Shown: one piece after another, positions 48,004 through 56,502 of the stretch
Layout of the letters: every line of letters begins with the position of its first letter
How positions within the stretch are numbered: the stretch's first letter is position 1
Origin: Oscillospiraceae bacterium
GTDB taxonomy: Bacteria > Bacillota > Clostridia > Oscillospirales > Oscillospiraceae
Reading direction: 5' to 3'
Assembly: GCA_015067495.1 (NCBI GenBank)
Contig: SVMI01000002.1
Location: forward strand, 62,001 to 126,000
Length of the DNA stretch: 64,000 nucleotides
Translations under genes and position numbers: made by a program
The notes under the pieces: generated by a model
Told to the model about the DNA's origin: nothing
Databases searched by the model: none
Seen by the model: the letters and a program-made list of their open reading frames with translations, nothing else

Positions 48004-49689
48004 ATGTTTACACCTGAAGAAATAATGCAGTTACTCCAAAGCTTGATCTGGTTGCTTGCGGGTGTGGGTATCTTTATTGTCGGTATGAACTTCCTCAGCG
48101 ACGCTCTGGAGAAGTCCGCCGGAAACGGAATGAAGCACCTGCTGAGCAAGATCGTCGGCAATCGCATTTCCGGTATCGGTATCGGTGCAGGTGTGACTGC
48201 CATCATTCAAAGCTCCTCTGCCACTTCTGTTATGGTCATCGGCTTGGTGAATGCCGGTGTTATGACCCTGATGCAAGCCACACCCATAATCATGGGTGCC
48301 AATATCGGTACCACCATCACCGGCATCCTCGTAGCCCTGAAGAACGACTACTTCAATATGGTCATGTATCTTCTTGGCTTTATCGGCGTGATGCTGGGCT
48401 TCACCAAAAACGAAAAGATGAAGCTTGCCGGTCTGCTTTGCAGCGGTCTTGGCTTGATTTTCGTGGGTCTGAATATCATGAGCAGTCCCGATGCCTTTGG
48501 CAACGCCCTGATCAAGCAGTTGTTTACCAATATTTTCAGCGTTTGCAATTTCCCGCTGCTGCTGATCCTGATCGGTGTGTTGTTTACCGCCTTGATCCAA
48601 AGCTCCTCTGCTGCAACCGGCGTTGTGATCACCATGGTCGGAACCGGCGTTTTGAAATTGGATCTGGCATTGTTTATCATTCTTGGTGCCAATATCGGCA
48701 CCTGCGTCACGGCACTGCTGGCATGTGTCGGTGCCAATTCCAATTCCAAACGTGTTGCACTGATCCACCTCACCTTCAATGCCATTGGTACGATCGTGTT
48801 CGCTGTTGTGATCTGGCTCTTCCGTCAACCGATCGTGGATCTATTGACCGCCTTCTTCCCGGGCGAGGATGCCATGTCCCTGCAGATGCGCGTCTCCAGT
48901 TTCCACGTGATCTTCAACGTGACCACTACCCTGTTGCTGCTGCCCTTCGTTAAGCAGCTGGTGGCATTCTCCAAAGCAGTCATTCCTGAAAAGAAGAATG
49001 CCGAAACCAATCGTGCGCTTCGTTTCGTGAACGATCATCTGCTGGCGACCCCCTCTGTCGCTTTGGCGCAGGTAAAGAAGGAAATCAACTATATGCTTTC
49101 CCTGGCGGAGGATAATACACGCCTTTCCTTTGAGGCACTCCAGACCGGCTCCACGGAACACGGTAAGACAATCGCGGAGAACGAAGAGATCATCGACTTT
49201 ACCAACAGCGCCCTGACCACATTCCTTATCAAGCTTTCCGCTCATGTCAGTGCCAGTGACGAAGTCACTGTCGGTGCCTACTTCCACGTTCTGAACGACT
49301 TGGAGCGCATCGGTGACCACGCAGACAACTTCTTCGACATCACGCAGGAAATGCAGACAAAAAAGCTGTCCTATTCCAAGCAGGCAAACGACGAAATCCG
49401 CATGATGTGCGATACCGTTCTTTCCATGTTTGCCGTTGCCAAGGATGCCTTTGAGAATCAAAATTTTGCACGTCTCCCGGAGCTGACTGCCTATGAGGAG
49501 CAGGTCGACGGACTGAAAAAGTCCCTGACCGCCAAGCATTATACACGCCTTGCCGATGGCAGCTGTCACGTAACGCACAGTCCCTACTACACCTCTACTG
49601 TCGTGGGCTTGGAGCGTGTGGCAGACCACCTTGTAAATGTTGGTTATTCCATCCAAAATCCCACCGGCTCTCAAAAAGAGCATCTGTAA
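48004..49689 (+). CDS. Na/Pi cotransporter family protein with PhoU-like C-terminus
   Basis: The 561-residue protein has the NptA-type Na/Pi-II fold: repeated QSSSATSVM motifs (IIQSSSATSVMVIG near residue 63 and ALIQSSSAATGVVIT near 198), GANIGTT and GANIGTCVT motifs, about nine transmembrane segments up to residue 325, and then a cytoplasmic helical PhoU-like domain (about 340-555). It lies between pyrF and pyrE, 32 and 33 bases from each, on the same strand, with no terminator between. Phosphate import tied to PRPP-consuming synthesis is a plausible link but only inference. The ATG is preceded by AAAGGAT. Confidence 0.9.
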   Translation: MFTPEEIMQLLQSLIWLLAGVGIFIVGMNFLSDALEKSAGNGMKHLLSKIVGNRISGIGIGAGVTAIIQSSSATSVMVIGLVNAGVMTLMQATPIIMGANIGTTITGILVALKNDYFNMVMYLLGFIGVMLGFTKNEKMKLAGLLCSGLGLIFVGLNIMSSPDAFGNALIKQLFTNIFSVCNFPLLLILIGVLFTALIQSSSAATGVVITMVGTGVLKLDLALFIILGANIGTCVTALLACVGANSNSKRVALIHLTFNAIGTIVFAVVIWLFRQPIVDLLTAFFPGEDAMSLQMRVSSFHVIFNVTTTLLLLPFVKQLVAFSKAVIPEKKNAETNRALRFVNDHLLATPSVALAQVKKEINYMLSLAEDNTRLSFEALQTGSTEHGKTIAENEEIIDFTNSALTTFLIKLSAHVSASDEVTVGAYFHVLNDLERIGDHADNFFDITQEMQTKKLSYSKQANDEIRMMCDTVLSMFAVAKDAFENQNFARLPELTAYEEQVDGLKKSLTAKHYTRLADGSCHVTHSPYYTSTVVGLERVADHLVNVGYSIQNPTGSQKEHL

Positions 49690-49722
49690 TCCTGCCAAAT
49701 CAACCATTTTAGGAGCGTCATC

Positions 49723-50376
49723 ATGGAAAGCTACAAGAGAGAATTTATTGAGTTTCTGCAGGAAGCCGGCGTGCTGAAATTCGGCGATTTTACCGCAAAA
49801 TCCGGCCGCAAGATCCCCTACTTCATCAATGCCGGCATGATCAAAACTGGCGACCAGATCACCCGCATGGGCGAATTTTACGCCAAGGCATATTTCGACA
49901 AGCTGGGTAAAAAGCAAGCAGTCCTCTACGGACCAGCCTACAAGGGCATTTCCCTTTCCATTTCTGCAGCCGTTGCGCTGAGCAAGAATGGGCTGAACCT
50001 CCCCTTCTTCTTCAACCGCAAGGAAGTCAAGGATCACGGCGAGGGCGGCAGCTTCGTGGGCTACGTTCCCCAGCCCGGTGAGGAGATCGTCATCATTGAG
50101 GATGTCATCACCGCCGGCACTGCCATCCGGGAGAGCATGGAAATTCTCAGCCATCTGGACAGCACCAAGGTCATCGCCACCTTTATCATGGTCGATCGCA
50201 AGGAGCGCGGTCAGGGCGAAAAGGGTGCTATGCAGGAGATCGAGGAGACCTTCGGCTTCCCCGTTTACTCGGTCGTGGATGTCTATGACATCATTGAATA
50301 CCTCGAGGAAGACCCCGCCAACGAAGAAAATGTCACCCGCATTAAGAACTATCTTGCAGTGAATGGAGCGAAATAA
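49723..50376 (+). CDS. pyrE: Orotate phosphoribosyltransferase
   Basis: The 217-residue enzyme joins orotate with PRPP to form OMP. The PRPP-binding motif IVIIEDVITAGTAIRES is near residue 125, with LYGPAYKGISLSISAAVAL near 67 and FNRKEVKDHGEGGSFVG near 95 (the flexible catalytic loop, with Lys). Length is typical. AGGAG lies 7 bases before the ATG. pyrB follows directly, its ATG starting right after the stop. Confidence 0.95.
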   Translation: MESYKREFIEFLQEAGVLKFGDFTAKSGRKIPYFINAGMIKTGDQITRMGEFYAKAYFDKLGKKQAVLYGPAYKGISLSISAAVALSKNGLNLPFFFNRKEVKDHGEGGSFVGYVPQPGEEIVIIEDVITAGTAIRESMEILSHLDSTKVIATFIMVDRKERGQGEKGAMQEIEETFGFPVYSVVDVYDIIEYLEEDPANEENVTRIKNYLAVNGAK

Positions 50377-51456
50377 ATGAGAAGCCTGATCAGTATTCTG
50401 GATTTGTCGGTGGAAGAGCTTGATGCGCTGATCGCGACCGCAAAGGACATCATCGCGCACCCTGACAATTACCGCGAAAAATGTAAATACAAGAAGCTGG
50501 CAACCCTTTTCTATGAACCCTCTACCCGTACCCGTCTGAGCTTCGAGGCTGCGATGCTGGAGCTGGGCGGCTCGGTGCTGGGCTTCAGCGAGGCTTCGTC
50601 CTCCTCCGCCGCCAAGGGCGAAAGCGTTGCCGATACCGCAAAGATGATCAGCTGCTATGCAGACATTGCTGCCATGCGCCACCCCCGGGAGGGCGCGCCC
50701 TACGTCGCATCCACAGCTGCAACCATTCCCTTCATCAATGCCGGTGACGGCGGTCACAACCACCCCACCCAGACACTGGCTGACCTTCTGACCATTTCCC
50801 GGGAAATGGGACGGCTCAACAATCTGACCATTGGTCTGTGTGGCGACCTGAAATACGGAAGAACCGTTCACTCCCTGATTGAAGCCATGAGCCGCTATGA
50901 GGGCATCAACTTCGTCCTGATCTCCCCTAAGGAGCTGAAGATCCCCGGCTTTGTCCGCTATAACGTGCTGGAAAAGCATAATATCCCCTACACAGAGGTC
51001 ACCTCTCTGGACGATGCCATGCCCCAGCTGGATGTGCTGTACATGACCCGCATCCAGCGGGAACGCTTTGATGATCCAGCTGATTACGAGCGTCTGAAGG
51101 ACAGCTACATTCTCACCGCCGACAAGATGACCCTTGCCAAGGAGAAAATGTGCGTTCTGCACCCCCTGCCCCGCGTCAATGAGATCAGCGTCAAGGTGGA
51201 CAATGATCCCAGAGCCGCCTATTTCCGGCAGGCACTGAACGGCAAGTTCATGCGTATGGCGCTGATCCTGAAGCTTCTGAAGGAAGCGGAGGACGGCAAA
51301 AAGGAAGCCATTGACACCGAGGGCTTTATTTACGACCGCGTCTGCCGTAATCCCAAGTGCATCACGCAGGTGGAGCAGGAGCTGCCCCAGATCTGCAAGC
51401 TGACAGACCGTGCCGCCGGCATTCACCGTTGCATCTATTGCGAACAAAAGGTATAA
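50377..51456 (+). CDS. pyrB: Aspartate carbamoyltransferase with fused PyrI-like zinc domain
   Basis: The 359-residue protein has a standard catalytic chain (residues 1 to about 310): carbamoyl-phosphate motif [11 protein letters not shown] near 48, [22 protein letters not shown] near 127, and the 240s-like TRIQRERF and [12 protein letters not shown]-terminal extension carries C323-x4-C328-x23-C352-x2-C355, the exact spacing of the zinc site of E. coli PyrI (C109, C114, C138, C141), and ends in CIYCEQKV. The nucleotide-binding PyrI domain is absent. It is last in the operon. Confidence 0.92.
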   Translation: MRSLISILDLSVEELDALIATAKDIIAHPDNYREKCKYKKLATLFYEPSTRTRLSFEAAMLELGGSVLGFSEASSSSAAKGESVADTAKMISCYADIAAMRHPREGAPYVASTAATIPFINAGDGGHNHPTQTLADLLTISREMGRLNNLTIGLCGDLKYGRTVHSLIEAMSRYEGINFVLISPKELKIPGFVRYNVLEKHNIPYTEVTSLDDAMPQLDVLYMTRIQRERFDDPADYERLKDSYILTADKMTLAKEKMCVLHPLPRVNEISVKVDNDPRAAYFRQALNGKFMRMALILKLLKEAEDGKKEAIDTEGFIYDRVCRNPKCITQVEQELPQICKLTDRAAGIHRCIYCEQKV

Positions 51457-51462
51457 CAAAAA

Positions 51463-51485
51463 CCCGGCTGTTTCACACAGCCGGG
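51463..51485. terminator. Terminator of the pyr operon, shared with the convergent gene
   Basis: A 9-bp perfect stem (51463-51471 with 51477-51485, loop TTCAC) followed by CGATTTTTT on the plus strand and TTTTTGTT on the minus strand. The minus-strand gene's stop codon is in the loop. Confidence 0.88.
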
Positions 51486-51985
51486 CGATTTTTTACATTC
51501 CATTTGCGGTTGAATTTGTCGATTACTTTGTCGAGCAAGAAAAAAGTCACATTTCCAAGCAGAAGCGTTACCAGTGTCATCACCGTTCCCATTTCTGCCT
51601 GCTCCTGCACAACCTGCTCCAAGCCGATGATATGAAGCAAAATGAAGTACATCAGCAGCACAGCGGCATTGAAAACCAACGCTTTCAGCAGCCAGCGAAG
51701 CTTGGATTTTTCCAAAATCGGCTTCAAAATGGGATAATACCCAATGAACAGAAACATCGTGGCAGCTTCCTTATCGGGGCTTAAAAGCAAGCTGAGGACA
51801 GCGACCGCACCATACCATGCCCACGCGATCCTTTTTCCGATCATCCTGATGACGAATGACAATGTCAAAATGCAGAGCATCGGGCAAATAAAGGTCGCAA
51901 AGGGGATCATCCCGCCCAACGACATGATCACTACCGCGAGTGCAGCCGAAACACCGCCAAACGCAACGGGATATGCTCTTTTCAT
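51473..51985 (-). CDS. Hypothetical five-to-six-TM membrane protein
   Basis: The 170-residue protein is very hydrophobic with five or six transmembrane segments (opening RAYPVAFGGVSAALAVVIMS). Its size and layout recall ECF-transporter S components, but no ligand-specific motif is seen, so this is only a resemblance. A short SPDKEAA loop and a basic C-terminus (KFNRKWNVKNRP) are visible. The ATG at 51985 has GGAGG 7 bases upstream. It is downstream of recR on the same strand but separated by a terminator. The last codons overlap the pyr operon terminator. Confidence 0.75.
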   Translation of the reverse strand: MKRAYPVAFGGVSAALAVVIMSLGGMIPFATFICPMLCILTLSFVIRMIGKRIAWAWYGAVAVLSLLLSPDKEAATMFLFIGYYPILKPILEKSKLRWLLKALVFNAAVLLMYFILLHIIGLEQVVQEQAEMGTVMTLVTLLLGNVTFFLLDKVIDKFNRKWNVKNRPAV

Positions 51986-52010
51986 TACGAACCTCCAATA
52001 AATCACAAAA

Positions 52011-52034
52011 TGCCCGTTGCCGCAGCAACGGGCA
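52011..52034 (-). terminator. Terminator after recR
   Basis: A 10-bp perfect stem (52011-52020 with 52025-52034, loop CGCA) followed on the minus strand by TTTTGTGATT. Confidence 0.85.
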
Positions 52035-52039
52035 TATGT

Positions 52040-52639
52040 TTACATTTCTTGTCTGCCTTCGAGGGCGCGGGAGAGCGTCACCTCATCGGCATATTCCAGC
52101 TGACTGCCCACGGGAACACCGTAAGCAAGTCTCGTTACCTTGACCTCCATAGGGCGCAAAAGGCGTGAGATGTACATCGCCGTCGCTTCACCTTCCGTGT
52201 CGGGATTGGTCGCCATAATGACTTCCTTGACCTCACCTGATGCAACGCGCAACAACAGCTCCTTGATGCGAATATCGTCCTGCGTCACGTGGTTCAGCGG
52301 AGAGATGACACCGTGAAGAACGTGGTACACGCCGTTAAACTCCCGGCTGCGCTCCATGGCGATCACATCCTTGGGATCGGCGACCACGCAGATGATCGTC
52401 TTATCGCGCATGTCATCATCGCAAATGGGACAAACCTCACGATCCGTCAGGTTCTGACACACCGGGCATGTGTGGACAGACTGCTTTGCAGCGATGATGG
52501 CATCGGCAAAGCTCTTGGCATCCTCCAGCGGCAGCTCCAGCACATGAAACGCAAGGCGCTGTGCAGTCTTGCCGCCGATTCCGGGCAGCCGTGCAAACTG
52601 ATCTGCCAGCTCCTGCAGTGCTGTGGGGAAATACTGCAT
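52040..52639 (-). CDS. recR: Recombination mediator protein RecR
   Basis: The 199-residue protein assists RecF-type loading of RecA at gaps. It has an N-terminal helix-hairpin-helix (ARLPGIGGKTAQRLAFHVL), a C4 zinc finger (CPVCQNLTDREVCPIC near residue 56), a Toprim domain (ICVVADPKDVIAMER near 80, ATNPDTEGEATAMYI near 140) and the C-terminal LAYGVPVGSQLEYADEVTL motif. It closes the dnaX-ybaB-recR operon, which is a common arrangement in Firmicutes. Confidence 0.96.
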   Translation of the reverse strand: MQYFPTALQELADQFARLPGIGGKTAQRLAFHVLELPLEDAKSFADAIIAAKQSVHTCPVCQNLTDREVCPICDDDMRDKTIICVVADPKDVIAMERSREFNGVYHVLHGVISPLNHVTQDDIRIKELLLRVASGEVKEVIMATNPDTEGEATAMYISRLLRPMEVKVTRLAYGVPVGSQLEYADEVTLSRALEGRQEM

Positions 52640-52648
52640 AGCTCCTCC

Positions 52649-52993
52649 TTAGAACAGACCGCCCAGATTCAGTCCGCCGGTCAGACGGGACATATTCTGT
52701 GCCGCATCGGCATCAGCCGCACGCATGGCTTCATTGACCGCCGCAATGACCATATCCTGCAGCATTTCCACATCATCAGGATCGACAGCATCAGGGTTGA
52801 TCTCAAGCGCGACGATCTCGTGCTTGCCGTTGACCGTTGCGCTGACCATACCGCCGCCTGCAGTTGCGGTGTGGGTCTTGTTCTCCTGCTCCTCCTGCAT
52901 ACGCAGCAGATCCTGCTGCATCTTCTGAGCCTGTCGCATCATCGCGGCCTGATTCATGCCACCGGGCATGCCGCGGAAATTATTCTTTGCCAT
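52649..52993 (-). CDS. YbaB/EbfC family nucleoid-associated protein
   Basis: The 114-residue protein belongs to the YbaB/EbfC family of small DNA-binding, nucleoid-associated proteins. The middle segment QAQKMQQDLLRMQEEQE forms a long helix, followed by a beta sheet with GGGMVSATVNGKHEI and INPDAVDPDDVEMLQDMV. The N-terminus is Met/Gln-rich. It is placed between dnaX and recR, 5 and 9 bases from them, as in B. subtilis yaaK. The exact function is not settled. Confidence 0.93.
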   Translation of the reverse strand: MAKNNFRGMPGGMNQAAMMRQAQKMQQDLLRMQEEQENKTHTATAGGGMVSATVNGKHEIVALEINPDAVDPDDVEMLQDMVIAAVNEAMRAADADAAQNMSRLTGGLNLGGLF

Positions 52994-52998
52994 GATCG

Positions 52999-54630
52999 TT
53001 ACTCCTTATTTTGCTTGATAGTCACAATGTCGCTATGTTCGCGACCGAAATTCATCAGCTGATCGATCTTTGCGCTGCTGCGGGGGCTGGCAGAGCCATC
53101 CACTACGGAAACGGAAACCGCACGCCCCATAAGTGCCGTAGCCTTGCGGGCAACAAGGTCACGGATCTCAGGCTTGTCCACCATTTCTACGGTAAATTTG
53201 TTCGAACAGCGAAGCACAAGTTGATTTCCCTTGAGAACACCACGTACCGGCGCGTTCTCCGCAGTTGTAAAGAACCCGACCACCGGGGGGCGCATCTCAC
53301 GGCGGATGGCATTGACCAGCTCCGCCCAAAAGCCCACATTTTCATTCTCCTCAGGTATGGGAGGCGCATCCTCAGCCGGCGGTGCATCTTCATCGTCCGG
53401 CATCGGCGGAAGCTCTTCCTCCGGCTCGATGGGTGTATTCTGAACGGGAGTGCTGCGAACGGCTGGTACAAAGCTGCCGGTTTTCAGCTGCTCCTCCATT
53501 CTGGTTATGCGCGCGTTCAGGCTCTCGGCGTCCAGCTCCAGCTCCGGCTGACACAGACGGATCAGGCAAAGCTCCGCGTCCATACGGCGGCTCGCGCTGC
53601 GCGTAAAGCCGGACATTGTTGTTTCGAGCAATTCCATCATCCGAACCAGTTCGCCGCTGGAGAAGCCACGGGCGAGCTGTTGGGCATCCTGATGATCCGC
53701 GACACCTGACAGCATGGAAAGTCCGGCTTCAGGCGCGGTTTTCAGCACCAAAAGATCCCGGGCAAGGCATGCCAGCTCATCCAGCAGCGCACCCATCTCC
53801 TTGCCGTCGGCATAGAGCTTGTTAAAAAGCTGAAGGCAGCTGCGTGTATCATGTGCGGCAATATATCCCATCAATTCTGCAGACTTGCGCTCACCGGCGA
53901 TGCCAAGACATTCGTAGACCCGATCCGCGGTCAGCTCACCGGCGGTTGCCGATGCGCACTGATCCAGCAGGCTCAAACCGTCACGCATGCCGCCGTCAGC
54001 CATTCGGGCAAGCACACGGGCTGCGCTGTCATCCAGATCGATATTCTCCTGATAGGCAACATACTGCAGCCGGGCGGCAATATCCTCCTGACTGATGCGC
54101 CGGAAAGAAAAACGCTGGCAACGGGACAGAATCGTAGCGGGAACTTTATGCAGCTCTGTCGTCGCCAAAATAAACAGCAGATGCTCCGGCGGCTCTTCGA
54201 TGATCTTCAGCAGCGCGTTAAACGCAGAGATCGACAGCATGTGCACCTCGTCAATGATGTACACACGCATTTTCACCTGCGAGGGCGTATAGATGGCATC
54301 ATCCCGCAGATCGCGAACATTGTCAACACCGTTGTTGGACGCAGCGTCAATCTCCAGCACGTCCATACACGCGCCGGAATCGATGGCACGGCATGCCTCA
54401 CAACGGTTGCAGGGATTGCCGTCCTGCAGGTCGAGGCAGTTGACTGCCTTTGCCAATATCTTGGCGCAGCTGGTCTTGCCTGTACCGCGGGAGCCGGTAA
54501 ACAGATACGCATGGCTCATTTTCCCGGTAGAGAGCTGATTTTTCAGCGTTTGGGTCACCGCCAGCTGACCGGAAACATCGTCAAAGGTCTGGGGACGGTA
54601 TTTCCGATATAAGGCTTGATATGCGGACAT
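52999..54630 (-). CDS. dnaX: DNA polymerase III subunits gamma and tau
   Basis: The 543-residue clamp-loader ATPase has Walker A GSRGTGKTSCAKILAKA near residue 48, a zinc site (CLDLQDGNPCNRCEACRA) near 64, Walker B IIDEVHML, and the SRC motif FRRISQEDIAARL region preceded by SRCQRFSF. A Pro/Glu-rich linker and a C-terminal tau-like domain follow (about 380-543). The ATG at 54630 is preferred over the GTG 3 bases before it. It follows the SRP RNA gene, as in many Firmicutes. Confidence 0.95.
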   Translation of the reverse strand: MSAYQALYRKYRPQTFDDVSGQLAVTQTLKNQLSTGKMSHAYLFTGSRGTGKTSCAKILAKAVNCLDLQDGNPCNRCEACRAIDSGACMDVLEIDAASNNGVDNVRDLRDDAIYTPSQVKMRVYIIDEVHMLSISAFNALLKIIEEPPEHLLFILATTELHKVPATILSRCQRFSFRRISQEDIAARLQYVAYQENIDLDDSAARVLARMADGGMRDGLSLLDQCASATAGELTADRVYECLGIAGERKSAELMGYIAAHDTRSCLQLFNKLYADGKEMGALLDELACLARDLLVLKTAPEAGLSMLSGVADHQDAQQLARGFSSGELVRMMELLETTMSGFTRSASRRMDAELCLIRLCQPELELDAESLNARITRMEEQLKTGSFVPAVRSTPVQNTPIEPEEELPPMPDDEDAPPAEDAPPIPEENENVGFWAELVNAIRREMRPPVVGFFTTAENAPVRGVLKGNQLVLRCSNKFTVEMVDKPEIRDLVARKATALMGRAVSVSVVDGSASPRSSAKIDQLMNFGREHSDIVTIKQNKE

Positions 54631-54659
54631 CACGTCCCCTCCTTTTCACTCGTGTAACA

Positions 54660-54963
54660 AGACCGGCTCATGACAAGATCGCACACCCACATTTGAACCT
54701 GCTGAATACCCGGTTTCTGCGCAGCCAGCTCAGAATCGGCAACCTCGCGGCACACGGAACGATCCGCTTAATGCTGCTTGGTTCCCCACCTGACATGGTT
54801 CACGGGATTCCGTTGCGCAAGACCGATTCCTCAACACCGCTTGCGTAGGCCAGACAGTACGCAGGCAAGTCCGGGTGTGGGGATTCATCCCTGCTATAGC
54901 GGATTGCAGGCAACAGGGCACCGCTATCTCCCCGACTAGTGCGACCTTGTTATAAGCCGGTCT
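54660..54963 (-). ncRNA. ffs: Signal recognition particle RNA, large type
   Basis: The minus strand carries the SRP RNA core CCATGTCAGGTGGGG followed by AACCAAGCAGCATTAAG (54767-54799), with the GGAA tetraloop flanked by GG/CC instead of the commoner CC/GG, a compensatory change. The 5' part (near 54963) and 3' part (near 54660) pair over about 25 bases (AGACCGGCT...GCAC with GTGCG...GGTCT). The extra length (about 300 bases) implies an Alu domain, as in B. subtilis scRNA. The ends are approximate. It lies just upstream of dnaX on the same strand. Confidence 0.9.
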
Positions 54964-54990
54964 GCAAATAACAAGGTTATTATGTTAAAA

Positions 54991-55212
54991 TCAGTTGACC
55001 TTCGAATCGATAAAGGCAGCCAGCTCGCCGAAGTTGGCGATCTTCTGATCCTCGAGATCCAGCTCAACACCCAGCTCGGATTCCAGATCCATGATCATCT
55101 CAACGATGTCGAGAGAATCGATGCCCAGGCTCTCAAAGCTGCTGTCGGGAGTGATCTCTGCAGGATCAAGCTCCAACTGTTTTGCCGCATAAGAAACGAG
55201 TTTTTCGTACAT
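54991..55212 (-). CDS. acpP: Acyl carrier protein
   Basis: The 73-residue acidic helical protein carries the 4'-phosphopantetheine attachment Ser in GIDSLDIVEMIMD near residue 36, with typical FExLG and LELDPAEITPDSSF segments. It shuttles acyl chains in fatty acid synthesis. The ATG at 55212 is chosen because GGAGG lies 8 bases upstream. No fab genes flank it, so it stands alone with its own promoter (55251-55279) and a downstream SRP RNA gene. Confidence 0.94.
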   Translation of the reverse strand: MYEKLVSYAAKQLELDPAEITPDSSFESLGIDSLDIVEMIMDLESELGVELDLEDQKIANFGELAAFIDSKVN

Positions 55213-55250
55213 GTGATTTTCCTCCAAACTTCAAATATTTATCTCAATGT

Positions 55251-55279
55251 ATTTTAGTATAAGATGCGTACTTTGTCAA
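55251..55279 (-). promoter_or_regulatory. Sigma-A-type promoter of acpP
   Basis: Minus strand TTGACA (55274-55279), 17 bases, TAAAAT (55251-55256). The -35 overlaps the stop codon of the preceding oxidoreductase gene. Confidence 0.78.
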
Positions 55280-56502
55280 TCAGATTTTATTTGCGCGTTC
55301 AAGCCGGCAACATAAGCAGTCGACCATGCGATCTGCAGGTTGAAGCCGCCGGTATAGGCATCGCAGTCGAGAATTTCTCCCGCAAAATAGAGTCCTCGCA
55401 CCAGCTTGGACTGCATCGTCTTCGGATCGACCTCGGAAACCTTGACACCGCCGGAGGTGATGATTGCCTCAGCGACGGGGCGTTTGCCGGTGATTTCCAG
55501 CGGAAATGCCTTCAAAAGGGCAACCAAAGCGCGACGCTGCACCTTTGTCAGGGAATTTGCCTGCAGCGCAGGATCGATCTCCAATCTTCTGAGTACTACA
55601 GGGATCATGCTGCGGGGCAAAAGATCCGTCAGCGCATTCTCGATACTGCGGTTCTGATACATCTCAAGATCACGCAAAATCCGCGCGTCCAGCTTGCTCT
55701 CATCCAAAGCCGGCTTCAGGTCGATGATCAGCCGGCACGTTCCCTTCAGGTGGGCACTTGCCGACAGTACTGTCGGTCCTGAAATACCAAAATGGGTAAA
55801 AAGCAGCTCACCGAAATCCTTGAAAAGCACCTTTCCCTTCTCGTTGACCAGCTTGACAGCAACATTGCGAAGGCTCAGCCCCTGCATATCAGGACAGTCC
55901 TGTCCCGTAACCTCCAGCGGAACCAGCGATCCCTCCTGCGGGGTGACCGTATGCCCCAGCTTCTGCGCCATAATATAGCCGTCGCCCGTAGAGCCGGTGG
56001 TGGGATAGCTGACACCGCCGGTAGCGAGGATCACCCTCGCTGCTTCATAATGCTCTGCGTCCGTCCGCACGCCGGTCACAGTGCCATCGCGCGCAGTGAT
56101 CTCGCGGACACGGGCATTGACCACGTTCACACCGTGTCTTTTCAGCTGATTGCGCAGGCAATCCAAAACTGAAACGGACTTGTCGGACACAGGGAATACC
56201 CGATTCCCCCGCTCGGTTTTCAGCGGACAGCCGTTCTTTTCAAAGAAGTCCATCACAGCATCGGGCGGATACGCCGTCAATGCACTGTAGAGAAACCGCC
56301 CGTTGCGGGGAATGTTCTGCAGCAGCTCCTGCAGATCGCAGTTATTTGTTACATTGCAGCGCCCCTTGCCCGTGATCAGCAGCTTTTTACCAAGGCGATC
56401 ATTTCGTTCCAACAGCAGCACCTTTGTGCCGTTGGAAGCCGCTGTAATGGCAGCAAGCATGCCGGCAGGACCGCCGCCGATGACGATCACATCATTCCTC
56501 AT
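55276..56502 (-). CDS. HI0933/YhiN-family FAD-dependent oxidoreductase (paralogue)
   Basis: The 408-residue protein has the FAD motif VIVIGGGPAGMLAAITAAS (residues 5-23), the family block GKKLLITGKGRCNVTNNC near 40, and the C-terminal GLYFAGEILDCDAYTGGFN motif. It is the second HI0933-family member in the window; the other (2574-3785) has a weakly similar sequence but the same motif set. The ATG at 56502 follows AGGCGG at 6 bases and overlaps the stop of the upstream regulator gene. Substrate unknown. Confidence 0.93.
   Translation of the reverse strand: MRNDVIVIGGGPAGMLAAITAASNGTKVLLLERNDRLGKKLLITGKGRCNVTNNCDLQELLQNIPRNGRFLYSALTAYPPDAVMDFFEKNGCPLKTERGNRVFPVSDKSVSVLDCLRNQLKRHGVNVVNARVREITARDGTVTGVRTDAEHYEAARVILATGGVSYPTTGSTGDGYIMAQKLGHTVTPQEGSLVPLEVTGQDCPDMQGLSLRNVAVKLVNEKGKVLFKDFGELLFTHFGISGPTVLSASAHLKGTCRLIIDLKPALDESKLDARILRDLEMYQNRSIENALTDLLPRSMIPVVLRRLEIDPALQANSLTKVQRRALVALLKAFPLEITGKRPVAEAIITSGGVKVSEVDPKTMQSKLVRGLYFAGEILDCDAYTGGFNLQIAWSTAYVAGLNAQIKSD

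Noticed and set aside
48841..51459. Long minus-strand open frame opposite the transporter, pyrE and pyrB
   Set aside because: Antisense to three recognised genes, no ribosome binding site at its start, and no recognisable domain.
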